This document shows, piece after piece, positions 8,723 to 17,619 of a DNA stretch of 64,000 bases (the first letter of the stretch is position 1; each line of letters starts with the position of its first letter). The position numbers and the translations under genes were made by a program. The notes beneath the pieces were generated by a model. The model ran no database searches. It was not told the DNA's origin and saw only the letters and a program-made list of their open reading frames with translations. The DNA is from Achromobacter marplatensis. GTDB lineage: Bacteria; Pseudomonadota; Gammaproteobacteria; Burkholderiales; Burkholderiaceae_B. The stretch is taken from the NCBI RefSeq assembly GCF_002209535.1, contig NZ_NJIG01000005.1, forward strand, positions 310,001 through 374,000. Direction: 5' to 3'.

Positions 8723-9484
8723 ATGCAAGACAGTGATGCCGCGGCCGCAGGCCCACGCACGTTGCGGCGCGGTTTAGCCGTTCTGGCCGCCTTGCGCGAC
8801 CAAGGGCCCGACGGCCTCAGCGTGACAGATATCGCCCGCCTGACGGGCATACAGCGCCCCACCATTTACCGCTTGCTGGCCGCCCTGCTCGACGCGGGCC
8901 TGGTGCTGCCGGTGACGGGCACCAAGAAATACCGCGCCCAACTGGCGGTGGACCCGGACACGCGCTCGCGCGATCCGCGAGTGCGCCAGTTGCTGCCCGT
9001 ACTGCGCCGTCTGGCCGACCGCACGGGCGATGCCGTCTTCCTGGTGGTGCGCGATGAAGACGACTCCATCAGCCTGCATCGCGAGATCGGCAGCTACCCG
9101 GTGCAGATCCTGGCCACGTACGCTGGCAAGCGCCAGCCGCTGGGCGTGGGCTCGGGCGGTATGGCGTTGCTGGCCGCGCTGCCCGACGACATGGCCCGCG
9201 GCATTGTCGAGCGCAACTCCGGACGGCTGGACGAATACGGCGGCATGACGCCGCAGGAAATGTACCGGCTGATTGAAAACACCCGGGCGCGCGGCTATTC
9301 GGTGGTGGGCAACCACGCCGTGCGCGGTGCGCTGGGCGTGGGCTGCGCGCTGCTGGATTCGCAAGGCGCGCCGCTGCTGGCCGTCAGCGTCACAGCCATT
9401 ATCGACCGCATGCCGGCCCAGCGTCAGCGCGAGATCGCCGGCTGGATCAAGGCGGAACTGGCGCGCCTGGCGATGCAGGCCTGA
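8723..9484 (+). CDS. IclR-family transcriptional regulator
   Basis: A 253-residue regulator. The N-terminal winged helix-turn-helix is at residues 12-70 (LSVTDIARLTGIQRPTIYRLLAALLDAGL). The IclR effector domain follows (residues 80-250), with the family motifs LGVGSGGMALLAALP and ARGYSVVGNHAVRGALGVGC. It is divergent from the Bug receptor, whose ligand it may sense. The two matching palindromes between the genes are candidate operators for both. It ends 27 bases before a strong terminator. Confidence 0.9.
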   Translation: MQDSDAAAAGPRTLRRGLAVLAALRDQGPDGLSVTDIARLTGIQRPTIYRLLAALLDAGLVLPVTGTKKYRAQLAVDPDTRSRDPRVRQLLPVLRRLADRTGDAVFLVVRDEDDSISLHREIGSYPVQILATYAGKRQPLGVGSGGMALLAALPDDMARGIVERNSGRLDEYGGMTPQEMYRLIENTRARGYSVVGNHAVRGALGVGCALLDSQGAPLLAVSVTAIIDRMPAQRQREIAGWIKAELARLAMQA

Positions 9485-9510
9485 GCGGTCCGCGCTGCCC
9501 CCACACAGCC

Positions 9511-9542
9511 AAAAAAACGGGCGCCCGATGGCGCCCGTTTGT
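9511..9542. terminator. Bidirectional terminator between the IclR gene and mscS
   Basis: AAACGGGCGCC, loop CGAT, GGCGCCCGTTT with an A7 tract on the left side. It lies between convergent genes. Confidence 0.8.
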
Positions 9543-9562
9543 GTTCCTGCCTACCCCGCGGA

Positions 9563-10420
9563 TCAGGTCGCGGCGCCCGTGGGCGCGTCGGACTTGCCAG
9601 CCGTCTTGGGGTTCTGGATCTCGCGCAGCGGAATCGGAGGCTGGAAGCCGGCCTCTTCCAGGCTGCTGCGGATCTGCTGGTACAAGCCCCAGCGCAGGTC
9701 CCAGTACTTGCTTGTTTCGGCCCACACGCGCACGTTCACGATGACGCCGTTTTCCTTGTAGTCGAACACCTTCACCAGCGGCGCCGGATCCTTCAACGCG
9801 TCCGGACGGGCGTCCACGATGTTCTGCAGCTTGGCCACCACCGCGTTCAGGTCATCGCCATAGCGCACCGGCACCGGAATATCCAGGCGGCGGGTCTGGT
9901 TGCGGCTGTAGTTGGTGATGGTGGCGTTCCAGACCGTGCTGTTGGGCAGCGTCAGATGGATGCCGTCGCCCTGAATGAGCCGCGTGAGGAAGAGACCCAC
10001 TTCGGCTACCGTGCCTTCCGCCCCGGAACTCAGCGCGATGTACTCGCCCGCGCGGATGGGACGCAAGATCAGCAGCATGATGCCGGCGGCGATGTTCTGC
10101 AGCGTGCCTTGCAACGCCAGGCCGACTGCCAGACCGGCCGCGCCCAGCACGGCGATCAGGCTGGCCGTCTGCACGCCGAAGCGCGCCAGGACTGCAATGA
10201 CCGTGAAGATACGTACCGCCCAGACGACCGTGCTGTAGAACATCGGCACGATGGTGGGATCGATCTTGCTTGAACGCGTGGCCGCGCGGCGGACCCAACT
10301 GCCCAACAGCGATGACACCCACCAGCCGATGACGAGGATCAGCAGGGCAACAAGCAGATTGATGCCCATATCCACCATCCTGGGAGCCCAGGCGTTAAAT
10401 TCCCTCAAGGCGTCTTCCAT
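9563..10420 (-). CDS. Small-conductance mechanosensitive channel, MscS family
   Basis: Inner-membrane channel that opens under tension and releases osmolytes after hypo-osmotic shock. The 285 residues match E. coli MscS in length. There are three membrane helices: residues 15-40 (NLLVALLILVIGWWVSS), 60-82, and a pore helix near 90-110 rich in Gly/Ala (LGAAGLAVGLALQGTLQNIAAG). The beta domain follows (VGLFLTRLIQGDGIHLTLPNS), then the C-terminal alpha/beta domain. The last 20 residues are Pro/Ala-rich. AGGAG sits before the ATG. No operon partner is evident. Confidence 0.9.
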   Translation of the reverse strand: MEDALREFNAWAPRMVDMGINLLVALLILVIGWWVSSLLGSWVRRAATRSSKIDPTIVPMFYSTVVWAVRIFTVIAVLARFGVQTASLIAVLGAAGLAVGLALQGTLQNIAAGIMLLILRPIRAGEYIALSSGAEGTVAEVGLFLTRLIQGDGIHLTLPNSTVWNATITNYSRNQTRRLDIPVPVRYGDDLNAVVAKLQNIVDARPDALKDPAPLVKVFDYKENGVIVNVRVWAETSKYWDLRWGLYQQIRSSLEEAGFQPPIPLREIQNPKTAGKSDAPTGAAT

Positions 10421-10476
10421 GGAATCTCCTGCGAAAAATTGCGACCGAAAACTGTATCAGATGATCGATAAGCCAA

Positions 10477-10493
10477 GGGCCGCAATGCGGCCC
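10477..10493. repeat. GC-rich hairpin between mscS and the DUF1513 gene
   Basis: GGGCCGC AAT GCGGCCC, about 50 bases past the DUF1513 stop. On the minus strand it is followed only by a weak T-rich stretch, so it is a marginal terminator for the imelysin operon. Confidence 0.45.
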
Positions 10494-10543
10494 CGGTATG
10501 TCAAGCTTTGTAAGCATACGCCCGACAGGCGCGCGGCAAGATG

Positions 10544-11665
10544 TCAGGTGGGCACGATGCGGAAATGATTGTCCCAGGACACCTCGCGCGACGGGGGCAG
10601 CACGGGCGATTCCCGGCCCGCGGCATCCGTGCGCAGCATCGCGCCCAATCCGCTGCTGACCAGGAAGCCGGCATCAGTGGCGGGTGCCACGCCGCAACCA
10701 TCTGCCAGCAATGTCGTGCCCAGGCAGCGGCCGCTGGCGGTGTCCCAATAGATCACCTGTCCGCCGACGGGGCTGGAGGTGGCCACGATGCCGCCCGCCG
10801 CGTCCACCGTGACCGACCCCACGTAGTTGCGCATGTTGCGCAAGGTCTCGACCGGCCCTTCGAACAATTCCAGCTGCGCGCCGCGGCGATGCCGCCCCAC
10901 CAGCGCCGGACGGTCGGCCGCCGGCCCCATGTACTGGCAGCCGAACCACACGCAACCGTCGGCCGCCAGCGCCAGATGCCGGATCGACAAGCGATGCAGC
11001 TCGGGGGCCAGTTCCACTTTTTCCAGCAGCTGGCCGCTGGCGGCATCGATATACGCCAGCGACGGGCGCATCGTGTCCAGGTTCAGTTCCAGCTTGCCGT
11101 AGTCGGGGTGCGTCAGGATGCCGCCGTTGGCCACGCACAGCGTCTTGCCGTCGGGCATCAGCACCACTTCATGCGGGCCGATGCCGCCGGAATCGAATTC
11201 GCCCACACGCCGCCAGGCGCCGCCGGGCGAGGCGTCGTAGATGCCCAGGACGCCACGGCCGCCCTCGAAGTCGTTCTCGGTGGCGGCCAGCAGCCGGCCA
11301 CCGGCGATGAAGGCGCCATGACCGAAGAAATGGCGTTCGTCGGGCATCGGCAGCGCCTGCGGCTCGTCGCCGCCACGCAAGGAAAAAGCCACGGCGAAGA
11401 ACCCGGGTTGCCGGCCGAACACGACCGCACGCTGGCTGGCGGAGTCGATGGCGAAGCTGTGCCCGCGCGCCGGCATGGGCACGACCAGGCGGTCGCGCCC
11501 GGTCTCGTCCAGCAGCACCGCTTCGTCGCGCCCGCCGCGCTTGCGCGCGCTCAGGTACAACGGCCCGCCATCGGCGGGCAGCACCGCCAGCGCCGCGCCG
11601 GGAGACAGCCCCAGCGCCGCGGCCAGCGACAGGAAGCGTCGGCGATCAATCCCCATCGAGCGCAT
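10544..11665 (-). CDS. DUF1513 beta-propeller-like protein, Tat-exported
   Basis: A 373-residue protein starting MRSMGIDRRRFLSLAAALGLS, a twin-arginine signal (RRRFLS), so it is probably folded before export. The body has repeated WD/NHL-like blades (VVLMPDGKTLCVANGGI, LALAADGCVWFGCQYMG, SVTVDAAGGIVATSSP), as in the DUF1513 family. It is the last gene of the four-gene imelysin operon and overlaps the end of the second imelysin gene by 20 bases. The same gene set occurs in iron-regulated clusters of Pseudomonas. Its biochemical role is unknown. ATG at 11656 is an alternative start. Confidence 0.85.
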   Translation of the reverse strand: MRSMGIDRRRFLSLAAALGLSPGAALAVLPADGGPLYLSARKRGGRDEAVLLDETGRDRLVVPMPARGHSFAIDSASQRAVVFGRQPGFFAVAFSLRGGDEPQALPMPDERHFFGHGAFIAGGRLLAATENDFEGGRGVLGIYDASPGGAWRRVGEFDSGGIGPHEVVLMPDGKTLCVANGGILTHPDYGKLELNLDTMRPSLAYIDAASGQLLEKVELAPELHRLSIRHLALAADGCVWFGCQYMGPAADRPALVGRHRRGAQLELFEGPVETLRNMRNYVGSVTVDAAGGIVATSSPVGGQVIYWDTASGRCLGTTLLADGCGVAPATDAGFLVSSGLGAMLRTDAAGRESPVLPPSREVSWDNHFRIVPT

Positions 11666-12734
11666 TGAATCCGATGGTGACGCCCAATGCCGGCGCCAGG
11701 TCCTGATCGACGATGGCCTTGGCGTTCTTGATCGTGAGCGACGCCAACTGCAACTGGCGCCGGCCGTCTTCGTCTTTCAGCGCCGCCTCAAGCGGCGTGG
11801 GCACCGCCTGCAAGGTCTGCACCGCATTCTGCAATTCGCCGCGCACGGAGACGTCCATCCACTCGTCGCCGCGGGGCAGCGGATAGCCACCGGCTTGATA
11901 GAAGGCCTTCAGACCGTCCAGGTTGGCCGCCAGCAAACGCGTGGACAAATCGCTGCGCCAGAAAGCCGCGCGCTTGGGACGCGCCGCCTCGGGCGATTCG
12001 CCCAGCACCGGCAGGATCTTCACGTCGCGGGCGAACTGCAAGCCGGTGGACAAGGCCTTCATGGCCTCGGCCGCCACTTCCTGCGGATCGCGGTAAAGGT
12101 CGTTGCCCGCTTGCGGCTTGGCGAACTCGCGGCCGAATTCGCCCTGGGCGCTCCAGGCCTGGGCCACGTCGCCGGAAATCGTCGCGACGTTGGCGGCCAC
12201 GGCGCGGGCGTAGTCGCATGCATAAGCGAACGTCGGCGCGCTGGTCTGCTTGAGAAGCGCAGGCTCGCCATACAGCACGTATTCCAACGCGGGCAATCCC
12301 TGCACGGCGACGCTGCGGCCTGCCAGCGCGCCCGGCGCCAGCACGGCAGGGTCGCCCGCCGCGATCAACTGCTGCACTTGCTTGGGCATCACGCCGCGCG
12401 TGTCCGGCCAGAAGGCCAAGCGCTCGAAACGGTTGGCCTGCACCAGCGGACCGAAGCGCAGAATTTCCACGCCCGACCAGGCCAGGGCCAGGTTCGTGAA
12501 CGCGTCGCCCACGCGCGTGGCGCCCGCCGCATCCGGTTTGGCGCACCAGCCGCCCAACGCGCGATTGAGCGCGGCAGCGGCGTCCGCCATCTTGCCCACG
12601 GCCGGGCGGGCGTAGTCACGCGCCAGGCGTTCGCCCAAATCGGCGGGCAGTCGGGCTTGTGCGGCCACGGGCGCGGCCACCAGCAGCACCGCCGCCATGG
12701 CATGCTTGAACACAGGCTGGAAGGATCGGGCCAT
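11646..12734 (-). CDS. Imelysin-family periplasmic protein with altered GxHxxE motif
   Basis: A 362-residue exported protein (signal FKHAMAAVLLVAAPVAAQA) of the imelysin / IrpA / EfeO-like helical-bundle family, associated with iron acquisition. The canonical GxHxxE metal motif is replaced here by GLPALE (PALEYVLYG context), so the histidine is lost. The other imelysin of the operon keeps it. It overlaps the di-heme oxidoreductase stop upstream and the DUF1513 start downstream. The loss suggests a structural or partner role rather than direct metal binding. Confidence 0.85.
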   Translation of the reverse strand: MARSFQPVFKHAMAAVLLVAAPVAAQARLPADLGERLARDYARPAVGKMADAAAALNRALGGWCAKPDAAGATRVGDAFTNLALAWSGVEILRFGPLVQANRFERLAFWPDTRGVMPKQVQQLIAAGDPAVLAPGALAGRSVAVQGLPALEYVLYGEPALLKQTSAPTFAYACDYARAVAANVATISGDVAQAWSAQGEFGREFAKPQAGNDLYRDPQEVAAEAMKALSTGLQFARDVKILPVLGESPEAARPKRAAFWRSDLSTRLLAANLDGLKAFYQAGGYPLPRGDEWMDVSVRGELQNAVQTLQAVPTPLEAALKDEDGRRQLQLASLTIKNAKAIVDQDLAPALGVTIGFNALDGD

Positions 12735-14251
12735 CACAGCGACTCCAGGAAACGGATCAGGTCGGCGCGTTCTTCGGGCGTCATCGCCACGACGCGGTCA
12801 CGCGCGGGTTTGCCCGCGCCGTCATGCCACAGCACGGCTTCCAGCAGCGTGCGGGCGCGCCCGTCATGCAGCCAGGTGGCATTGGGATTCACGGTCTTGG
12901 TCAGGCCGATGCCCCACAGCGGCGGCGTGCGCCATTCGCGGCCGTTGGCTTCGCCGTCGGACACGCCGTCGGCCAGGCCTTCGCCCATGTCATGCACCAG
13001 CATGTCGGTGTAGGGCCAGATCAGCTGGAAGCGGTGCTCCGGCTGCTTGGCATTGCGGCTCGTCACGTACTTGGGCACGTGGCAGGCCACGCAATTGGCT
13101 TCATAGAAGAGCTTCTTGCCCGCCAGCACGCGCGCATCGTCCGCGTCGCGTCGCGCCGGCACGGCAAGATTAGTGGAATAGATCGTGACGAAGTCCATCA
13201 GCTTGGCCGGAACTTCCTCAGGGCCGAAGCGCGGCTGCGCGCCATGCGGCATGTCCAGGCACTGCTTCTGCGCCGGCGTGCAATCCCCCGAGTGCTTGGG
13301 GAACATCGGCGTGGACAGGCCCATGTCGTTGGAGAACGCGGCAGCGCTTTGCTGCTCGACCGTAGGCTGCCCGGCCTTCAGGTTGAAGCGGCCCAGCACA
13401 CGCGCGCCCGTGTGCGCATCCGTGACCCAATTGGCCTTGCCGACGATGCCGTCGCGCTTGTCCGCGCCCACGTTGGCCAGGATGTCGGCCTCGTGGATGG
13501 ATTCCAGCAATCCCAACCCGATCATGGGCGGCGCCAGGCGCGGCGAGATCTGCGTGTCGGCCCGCATCGGCCCGTAGCCGAGGTTCTCGATGCGGTAGGT
13601 AGGCTTCATCAACGTGGCGGTCTCCCCCCCGTTGAGCGCGACCGCGATGGGCTCGTATTCGATCTCCATGCGGCCTTCGGCGGGCAGGCCTGCCACCGCG
13701 AAGTTCTGCAGCTGCACGCCATAGACGGGTTCGGGCAAGGCCGCGAGCTCGCCCGCGGCAAGCTTGGGGTGCCCGCGGTCGGGACCGTTCGGCACGGCCA
13801 GGCGCAGCAACAGCGCCACCGCGTCCGTGCGCTCCAAAGGATCGAAGCCCGGCACCGTGCCGCGTCCGTCCTTGGTATGACAGGCCTGGCACGACCGTGC
13901 GTTGAACAGCGGCCCCAGACCGTCGGACGCCTGCGTGGAAGCAGGCGCCGACACCCAATCCTTGCGGAACAGGCCGTTGCCGACCTGGAATTCCTGCCGG
14001 CCTTCGAAGCTCATGTTGGCCGACGGCTGCGAAAAGATATCGGCGTTGATGAGCTTGTTGGTCGTGGCCGCGCCGGCTTGCATGGTCTCGAAGGTTTCCA
14101 CCTTCGAGAAATCGCGCGTGGGCGCGGTAATCGCGGTAACGCGCTTCTGGTCTTCGGGCGTCAGGTCATCACGCCCGGCGGGCACATCAGGTGCGGCGGC
14201 GGCGCCGGCGTGAGCCGACGCCGCCAGTACGGCGGCTAATACGAGTTTCAC
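12734..14251 (-). CDS. Di-heme oxidoreductase family protein (DHOR, c-type)
   Basis: A 505-residue exported protein with signal peptide MKLVLAAVLAASAHAGAAAA. Two CxxCH heme-attachment motifs are visible: CQACH near residue 117 and CVACH near 391. This matches the DUF1111 di-heme oxidoreductase (MauG/CcpA-like) architecture. In imelysin operons it could provide redox chemistry for iron or a ligand; the substrate is unknown. The start is GTG, overlapping the upstream stop as GTGA, so the operon is tightly coupled. Confidence 0.88.
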   Translation of the reverse strand: MKLVLAAVLAASAHAGAAAAPDVPAGRDDLTPEDQKRVTAITAPTRDFSKVETFETMQAGAATTNKLINADIFSQPSANMSFEGRQEFQVGNGLFRKDWVSAPASTQASDGLGPLFNARSCQACHTKDGRGTVPGFDPLERTDAVALLLRLAVPNGPDRGHPKLAAGELAALPEPVYGVQLQNFAVAGLPAEGRMEIEYEPIAVALNGGETATLMKPTYRIENLGYGPMRADTQISPRLAPPMIGLGLLESIHEADILANVGADKRDGIVGKANWVTDAHTGARVLGRFNLKAGQPTVEQQSAAAFSNDMGLSTPMFPKHSGDCTPAQKQCLDMPHGAQPRFGPEEVPAKLMDFVTIYSTNLAVPARRDADDARVLAGKKLFYEANCVACHVPKYVTSRNAKQPEHRFQLIWPYTDMLVHDMGEGLADGVSDGEANGREWRTPPLWGIGLTKTVNPNATWLHDGRARTLLEAVLWHDGAGKPARDRVVAMTPEERADLIRFLESL

Positions 14252-15546
14252 TTGAATACGGCGTCGGGTTTATCCAGGCTGTCGGAACCTTCGATGGCGA
14301 CCTTGCCCAAATCCAGCAACGCGATCACGCGTTCCAGGCTGCGGGTCTGGTCCACCAGGCGGTCGATGGCGGCCTGCACCATCGCGTTGCCTTCCTTGTT
14401 GCCGTCGGCAATCATCTGGTCATAGGTTTCGACCGTTTCGGCGCGCGTCTTCATCGCCTGCATGGCCGCCACCGTGGCGTCCAGCTTGGCGCGCACTTCG
14501 GCGTCCAGCTTCGGGTCCTTGGCCTTGACCAGTTCCGACAGGCTGGCGCCCTTGACTTCCTTGCCGTCGATGCGGGTGTAGGCGCCCAGGTAGACGTTGC
14601 GGATACCCAGTTGGTCGTAGTAGTGCGCGTTGTGCGTGTTGTCCGAGAAGCAGTCGTGCTCTTCTTCGGGGTCGTGCAGCATCAGGCCGAGCTTCATGCG
14701 TTCGCCGGCCAGTTCGCCGTACGACAGGCTGCCCAGACCGGTCAGCATGGCGATCAGGCCAGCCTTGGGGTCTTCTTCGACGGCCTTGCGCGCAGCGCCG
14801 TCCTTCTTCCAGTTGCCCACCATTTCTTCCAGGTCCGTCACCAGCAGATCGGTCACGGCCTTCAGGAATTCGATGCGGCGTTCGCAGTTGCCGCCGGTGC
14901 ATTGCTTAGTGTCGAAGTCCGTATGCGGACGGTTGCCCGAATGGCGTTCTTGCGGCGTGCCCTTGCGGTCGGCCGGCGCCGGGCCCGTGCCGTTCAGGTC
15001 CTGGCCCCACAGCAGGAATTCGATGGCGTGGTAACCCGTGGCCACGTTAGCCTCGTTGCCGTCGGCCTCGTGCAGCACTTCGGACAGCAGCTGCGGCGTG
15101 ATCTTGCTGACGTCGACCGTCTTGCCGCCCACCGAGATCTTGGAATTGGCGATGACGTTGACGGCGTAGTAGGCGTTCTCGTCGTTTTCGGTGCCGTAGG
15201 ACGCGTCCACGTAATCGATCAGGCCTTCGTCCAGCGGCCAGGCGTTCACGCGGCCTTCCCAGTCGTCGACGATGGGGTTGCCAAAGCGGTAGGCCTCGGT
15301 CTGCTGGTAGGGCACGCGGGCCGCCAACCAGGCTTCGCGCGCGGCCTTCAGCGTTTCGGGGCTGGGCTTGGCGACCAGGGCATTGATGGCGGTGCGCAGC
15401 GTCTTGGCGGCAGTCAGCGAGTCTTCATAGCCCGCCAGCGCCAGATCCGAATAGGTGGCGACCACGGCCTTGGGCTCAACCGCGGCGTGGGCCGTTCCCC
15501 CGAATACCGCGGCGGCCAGCACCGCACCCAAAAGCAACTTGCGCAT
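14248..15546 (-). CDS. Imelysin family protein with intact GxHxxE motif
   Basis: First gene of the operon, 432 residues, with signal peptide MRKLLLGAVLAAAVFGGTAHA. The motif GYHAIE (ATGYHAIEFLLWGQD) is the GxHxxE signature of imelysin / insulin-cleaving metalloprotease homologues, proposed to bind metal. HLxE-like and Asp-rich helices follow. Long acidic stretches such as DPEEEHDCFSDNTHNAH are typical of the IrpA branch. It is probably periplasmic or outer-membrane attached. The 5' region is AT-rich but shows no convincing Fur box. It starts the overlapping set imelysin, DHOR, imelysin, DUF1513. Confidence 0.9.
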   Translation of the reverse strand: MRKLLLGAVLAAAVFGGTAHAAVEPKAVVATYSDLALAGYEDSLTAAKTLRTAINALVAKPSPETLKAAREAWLAARVPYQQTEAYRFGNPIVDDWEGRVNAWPLDEGLIDYVDASYGTENDENAYYAVNVIANSKISVGGKTVDVSKITPQLLSEVLHEADGNEANVATGYHAIEFLLWGQDLNGTGPAPADRKGTPQERHSGNRPHTDFDTKQCTGGNCERRIEFLKAVTDLLVTDLEEMVGNWKKDGAARKAVEEDPKAGLIAMLTGLGSLSYGELAGERMKLGLMLHDPEEEHDCFSDNTHNAHYYDQLGIRNVYLGAYTRIDGKEVKGASLSELVKAKDPKLDAEVRAKLDATVAAMQAMKTRAETVETYDQMIADGNKEGNAMVQAAIDRLVDQTRSLERVIALLDLGKVAIEGSDSLDKPDAVFK

Positions 15547-15716
15547 CGACTTTCTCCCGTAACTCGAACGGTGTCCGCCCCCGCGGCGGGCCGTTCCGAC
15601 TTCAATTTTGTGGATGCGAGTGTAAACAATTTTCGTTTGATATTCAGCGTAAAGTCAGATACCTGACGTTTTTTTGAACGTAAGACGAGGACGAATCCAC
15701 GCTGAACGCGGCTGTT

Positions 15717-16166
15717 GACGCGCACGCACACCGGCGTCGTGCCCCCGTGCGCCAGGCGCGGCATACCGTTACCTACAAGGACCTGGCGGGGCTGCTGCCC
15801 GGCGCGGACTGGCTGGTGCTGGCCTGCCCGCTGACACCTGCCACGCGAGAACTCGTGGACCGCCAGGCGCTGGCCGCCCTGCCCGCGCATGCCTCGATCG
15901 TCCACGTGGCCCGTGGCCATGTCATCGATGAAGCCGCGCTGATCGAGGCCCTGGCCGCCGGCCGACTAGGCGGCGCTTTCCTGGACGTGTTCCAGCAGGA
16001 ACCGCTGCCGCCGGAATCCCCGCTGTGGACGCTGGAAAACACCATCGTCACGCCGCATAGCGCGGGCTTCTCGGACGGCAACCGCGCGCGCGTGCGCGGC
16101 CTGTTCCTGGCGAACCTGCGCCGATGGACACAAGCAGAGCCGCTGGCCAACCAGCTGGCCGGCTGA
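15717..16166 (+). pseudogene. C-terminal remnant of a D-isomer-specific 2-hydroxyacid dehydrogenase
   Basis: The open frame (first plausible start GTG at 15747) gives about 139 residues that begin inside the NAD-binding domain. LACPLTPATRELVD, then VHVARGHVIDEAALIEAL (Arg), GAFLDVFQQEPLPPESPLW (Glu) and NTIVTPHSAGFS (catalytic His). These are the usual GhrA/SerA C-terminal blocks. The catalytic-domain first half and the GxGxxG nucleotide loop are missing; upstream sequence is the imelysin promoter region. It is a 5'-truncated gene, probably left by a deletion. Confidence 0.8.
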
Positions 16167-16183
16167 GGCATTGCGGCGCGAAC

Positions 16184-16211
16184 AAAAAAAGCCCGGACAT
16201 CGCGTCCGGGC
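16184..16211 (-). terminator. Intrinsic terminator of the MHS permease gene
   Basis: GCCCGGAC ATCGC GTCCGGGC, followed on the minus strand by TTTTTTT. It lies 41 bases past the permease stop. Confidence 0.85.
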
Positions 16212-16251
16212 CAAAGTTCCAGCCAAGCTTTCAGGCCGGCGCCCGGCAGTG

Positions 16252-17571
16252 TTACCGCTGCAGAGGCGCCTTGGCCGTTTCCTTCGCCGCCAGCAGCGCG
16301 ATCGCGGTCACGACCAGCGCAGCGGCCACGTACAGCGAAATCGCCAATGTCGAGCTCCACGACTTGTACAGGCTGGCGATGATCAGCGGCGCAAAACCGC
16401 CGCCCACGATGCCGGCCAGCGTGTAGGCCAAGGACGAACCGGCGTAGCGCACGCGTCCCGGGAATTGCTCGGTGATGAACGCCGCTTGCGGGCCGTACAT
16501 CAACGCATGGATCAGCAGGCCCACCACCACCGCCGCGCAGATGGCGATGGGATGCGCCGTATCCATCAGCACAAAGAACACGAATGCCCAGATCATGCCC
16601 AGCACCGCGCCCGCCAGATATACCGGCTTGCGGCCGATCTTGTCGGAAAGCGCCCCGCACAGCGGCACGGCAATCGCATTCAACGCCGCGCCCAGCATGG
16701 TGGCCGTCAACGCCATGGGTCGGGACAGGTGCAGCACCGTCGTCACGTAAGTCAGCGTGAACACGACGACCAACGCATACAGCACGTCCGAACCGATGCG
16801 CGAACCGCCCGCGATCAGCAATTGACGCCAGTACTGGCCCAGCACCTCTTTGATGGGCGTGCTGGCGGTCTCGCGCTTTTCTTCCATTTCGCGAAACACC
16901 GGCGTTTCCTCGACGCCGCGGCGCAGCCACAGGCCGAACATCACCAGCGCCACGCTGGACACGAACGGAATGCGCCAGCCCCAGGCCTGGAAGTCCTCGG
17001 CGCTGACAAAGGCCGTCACCAGGGCGATGAAGCCGGTGCCGATCAGCGTGCCGCACGACGGGCCGACCTGCGTGAAGGACGCGTTCCGGCCGCGCTGGTC
17101 CGGCTTGCCGTGTTCCATCGACAGCAGCACTGCGCCCGCCCATTCCCCGCCCAGGGCCACACCCTGCACGAAGCGCAGCGCCACCAGTGCCACCGGCGCC
17201 CACACGCCCCACGAGGCATAGGTCGGCAACAGGCCCATCAAACCGGTCGAGACACCCATGATGACCAGCGTTGCGACCAGCACGAACTTGCGTCCCAGGC
17301 GATCGCCCAGGTGGCCGAACACGAAGCCGCCCAAGGGCCGCGACACATAGCCCACCGCGTAGGTCGAGAACGCCAGGATCGTGCCCGTCAAGGGATCAAA
17401 GGACGGAAAGAAGATGGAATTGAAGACCAGCGCCGCCATCAGGTTGTAGATGGTGAAGTCGTACCACTCCAGCGTGGTCCCGACCGAGCTGGCCATGGCC
17501 AGCCGGCGCATCTTGTTCGGCGTCGCCGCGGTGTTGGCCGCCTTCGCGGCGTGCAAGGCATGTTCTGCCAT
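16252..17571 (-). CDS. MFS permease, metabolite:H+ symporter (MHS) family
   Basis: A 439-residue 12-helix transporter. SVGTTLEWYDFTIYNLMAALVF at the first helix is the ShiA/ProP/KgtP (MHS) signature. GHLGDRLGRKFVL gives the MFS loop 2-3 motif, and a second copy, ALSDKIGRKPVYLAG, lies in the C-terminal half. Substrates of this family are carboxylates, betaines or shikimate-like acids. The neighbours (a DUF4286-like protein and the amide locus) suggest an organic acid or amide-derived acid, but that is inference. Confidence 0.88.
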   Translation of the reverse strand: MAEHALHAAKAANTAATPNKMRRLAMASSVGTTLEWYDFTIYNLMAALVFNSIFFPSFDPLTGTILAFSTYAVGYVSRPLGGFVFGHLGDRLGRKFVLVATLVIMGVSTGLMGLLPTYASWGVWAPVALVALRFVQGVALGGEWAGAVLLSMEHGKPDQRGRNASFTQVGPSCGTLIGTGFIALVTAFVSAEDFQAWGWRIPFVSSVALVMFGLWLRRGVEETPVFREMEEKRETASTPIKEVLGQYWRQLLIAGGSRIGSDVLYALVVVFTLTYVTTVLHLSRPMALTATMLGAALNAIAVPLCGALSDKIGRKPVYLAGAVLGMIWAFVFFVLMDTAHPIAICAAVVVGLLIHALMYGPQAAFITEQFPGRVRYAGSSLAYTLAGIVGGGFAPLIIASLYKSWSSTLAISLYVAAALVVTAIALLAAKETAKAPLQR

Positions 17572-17619
17572 GAATTTCCCCTTGTTGTGTATCGGTAGAG
17601 AGTCGGGCGTAGCCGCGAT

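Noticed and set aside
11448-15666. Several long plus-strand open frames opposite the imelysin operon
   Set aside because: All are antisense shadows; the minus-strand proteins have signal peptides, heme motifs and overlaps.
15547-15700. Fur box upstream of the imelysin operon
   Set aside because: The region is AT-rich, but no 19-bp match to GATAATGATAATCATTATC was good enough to report.
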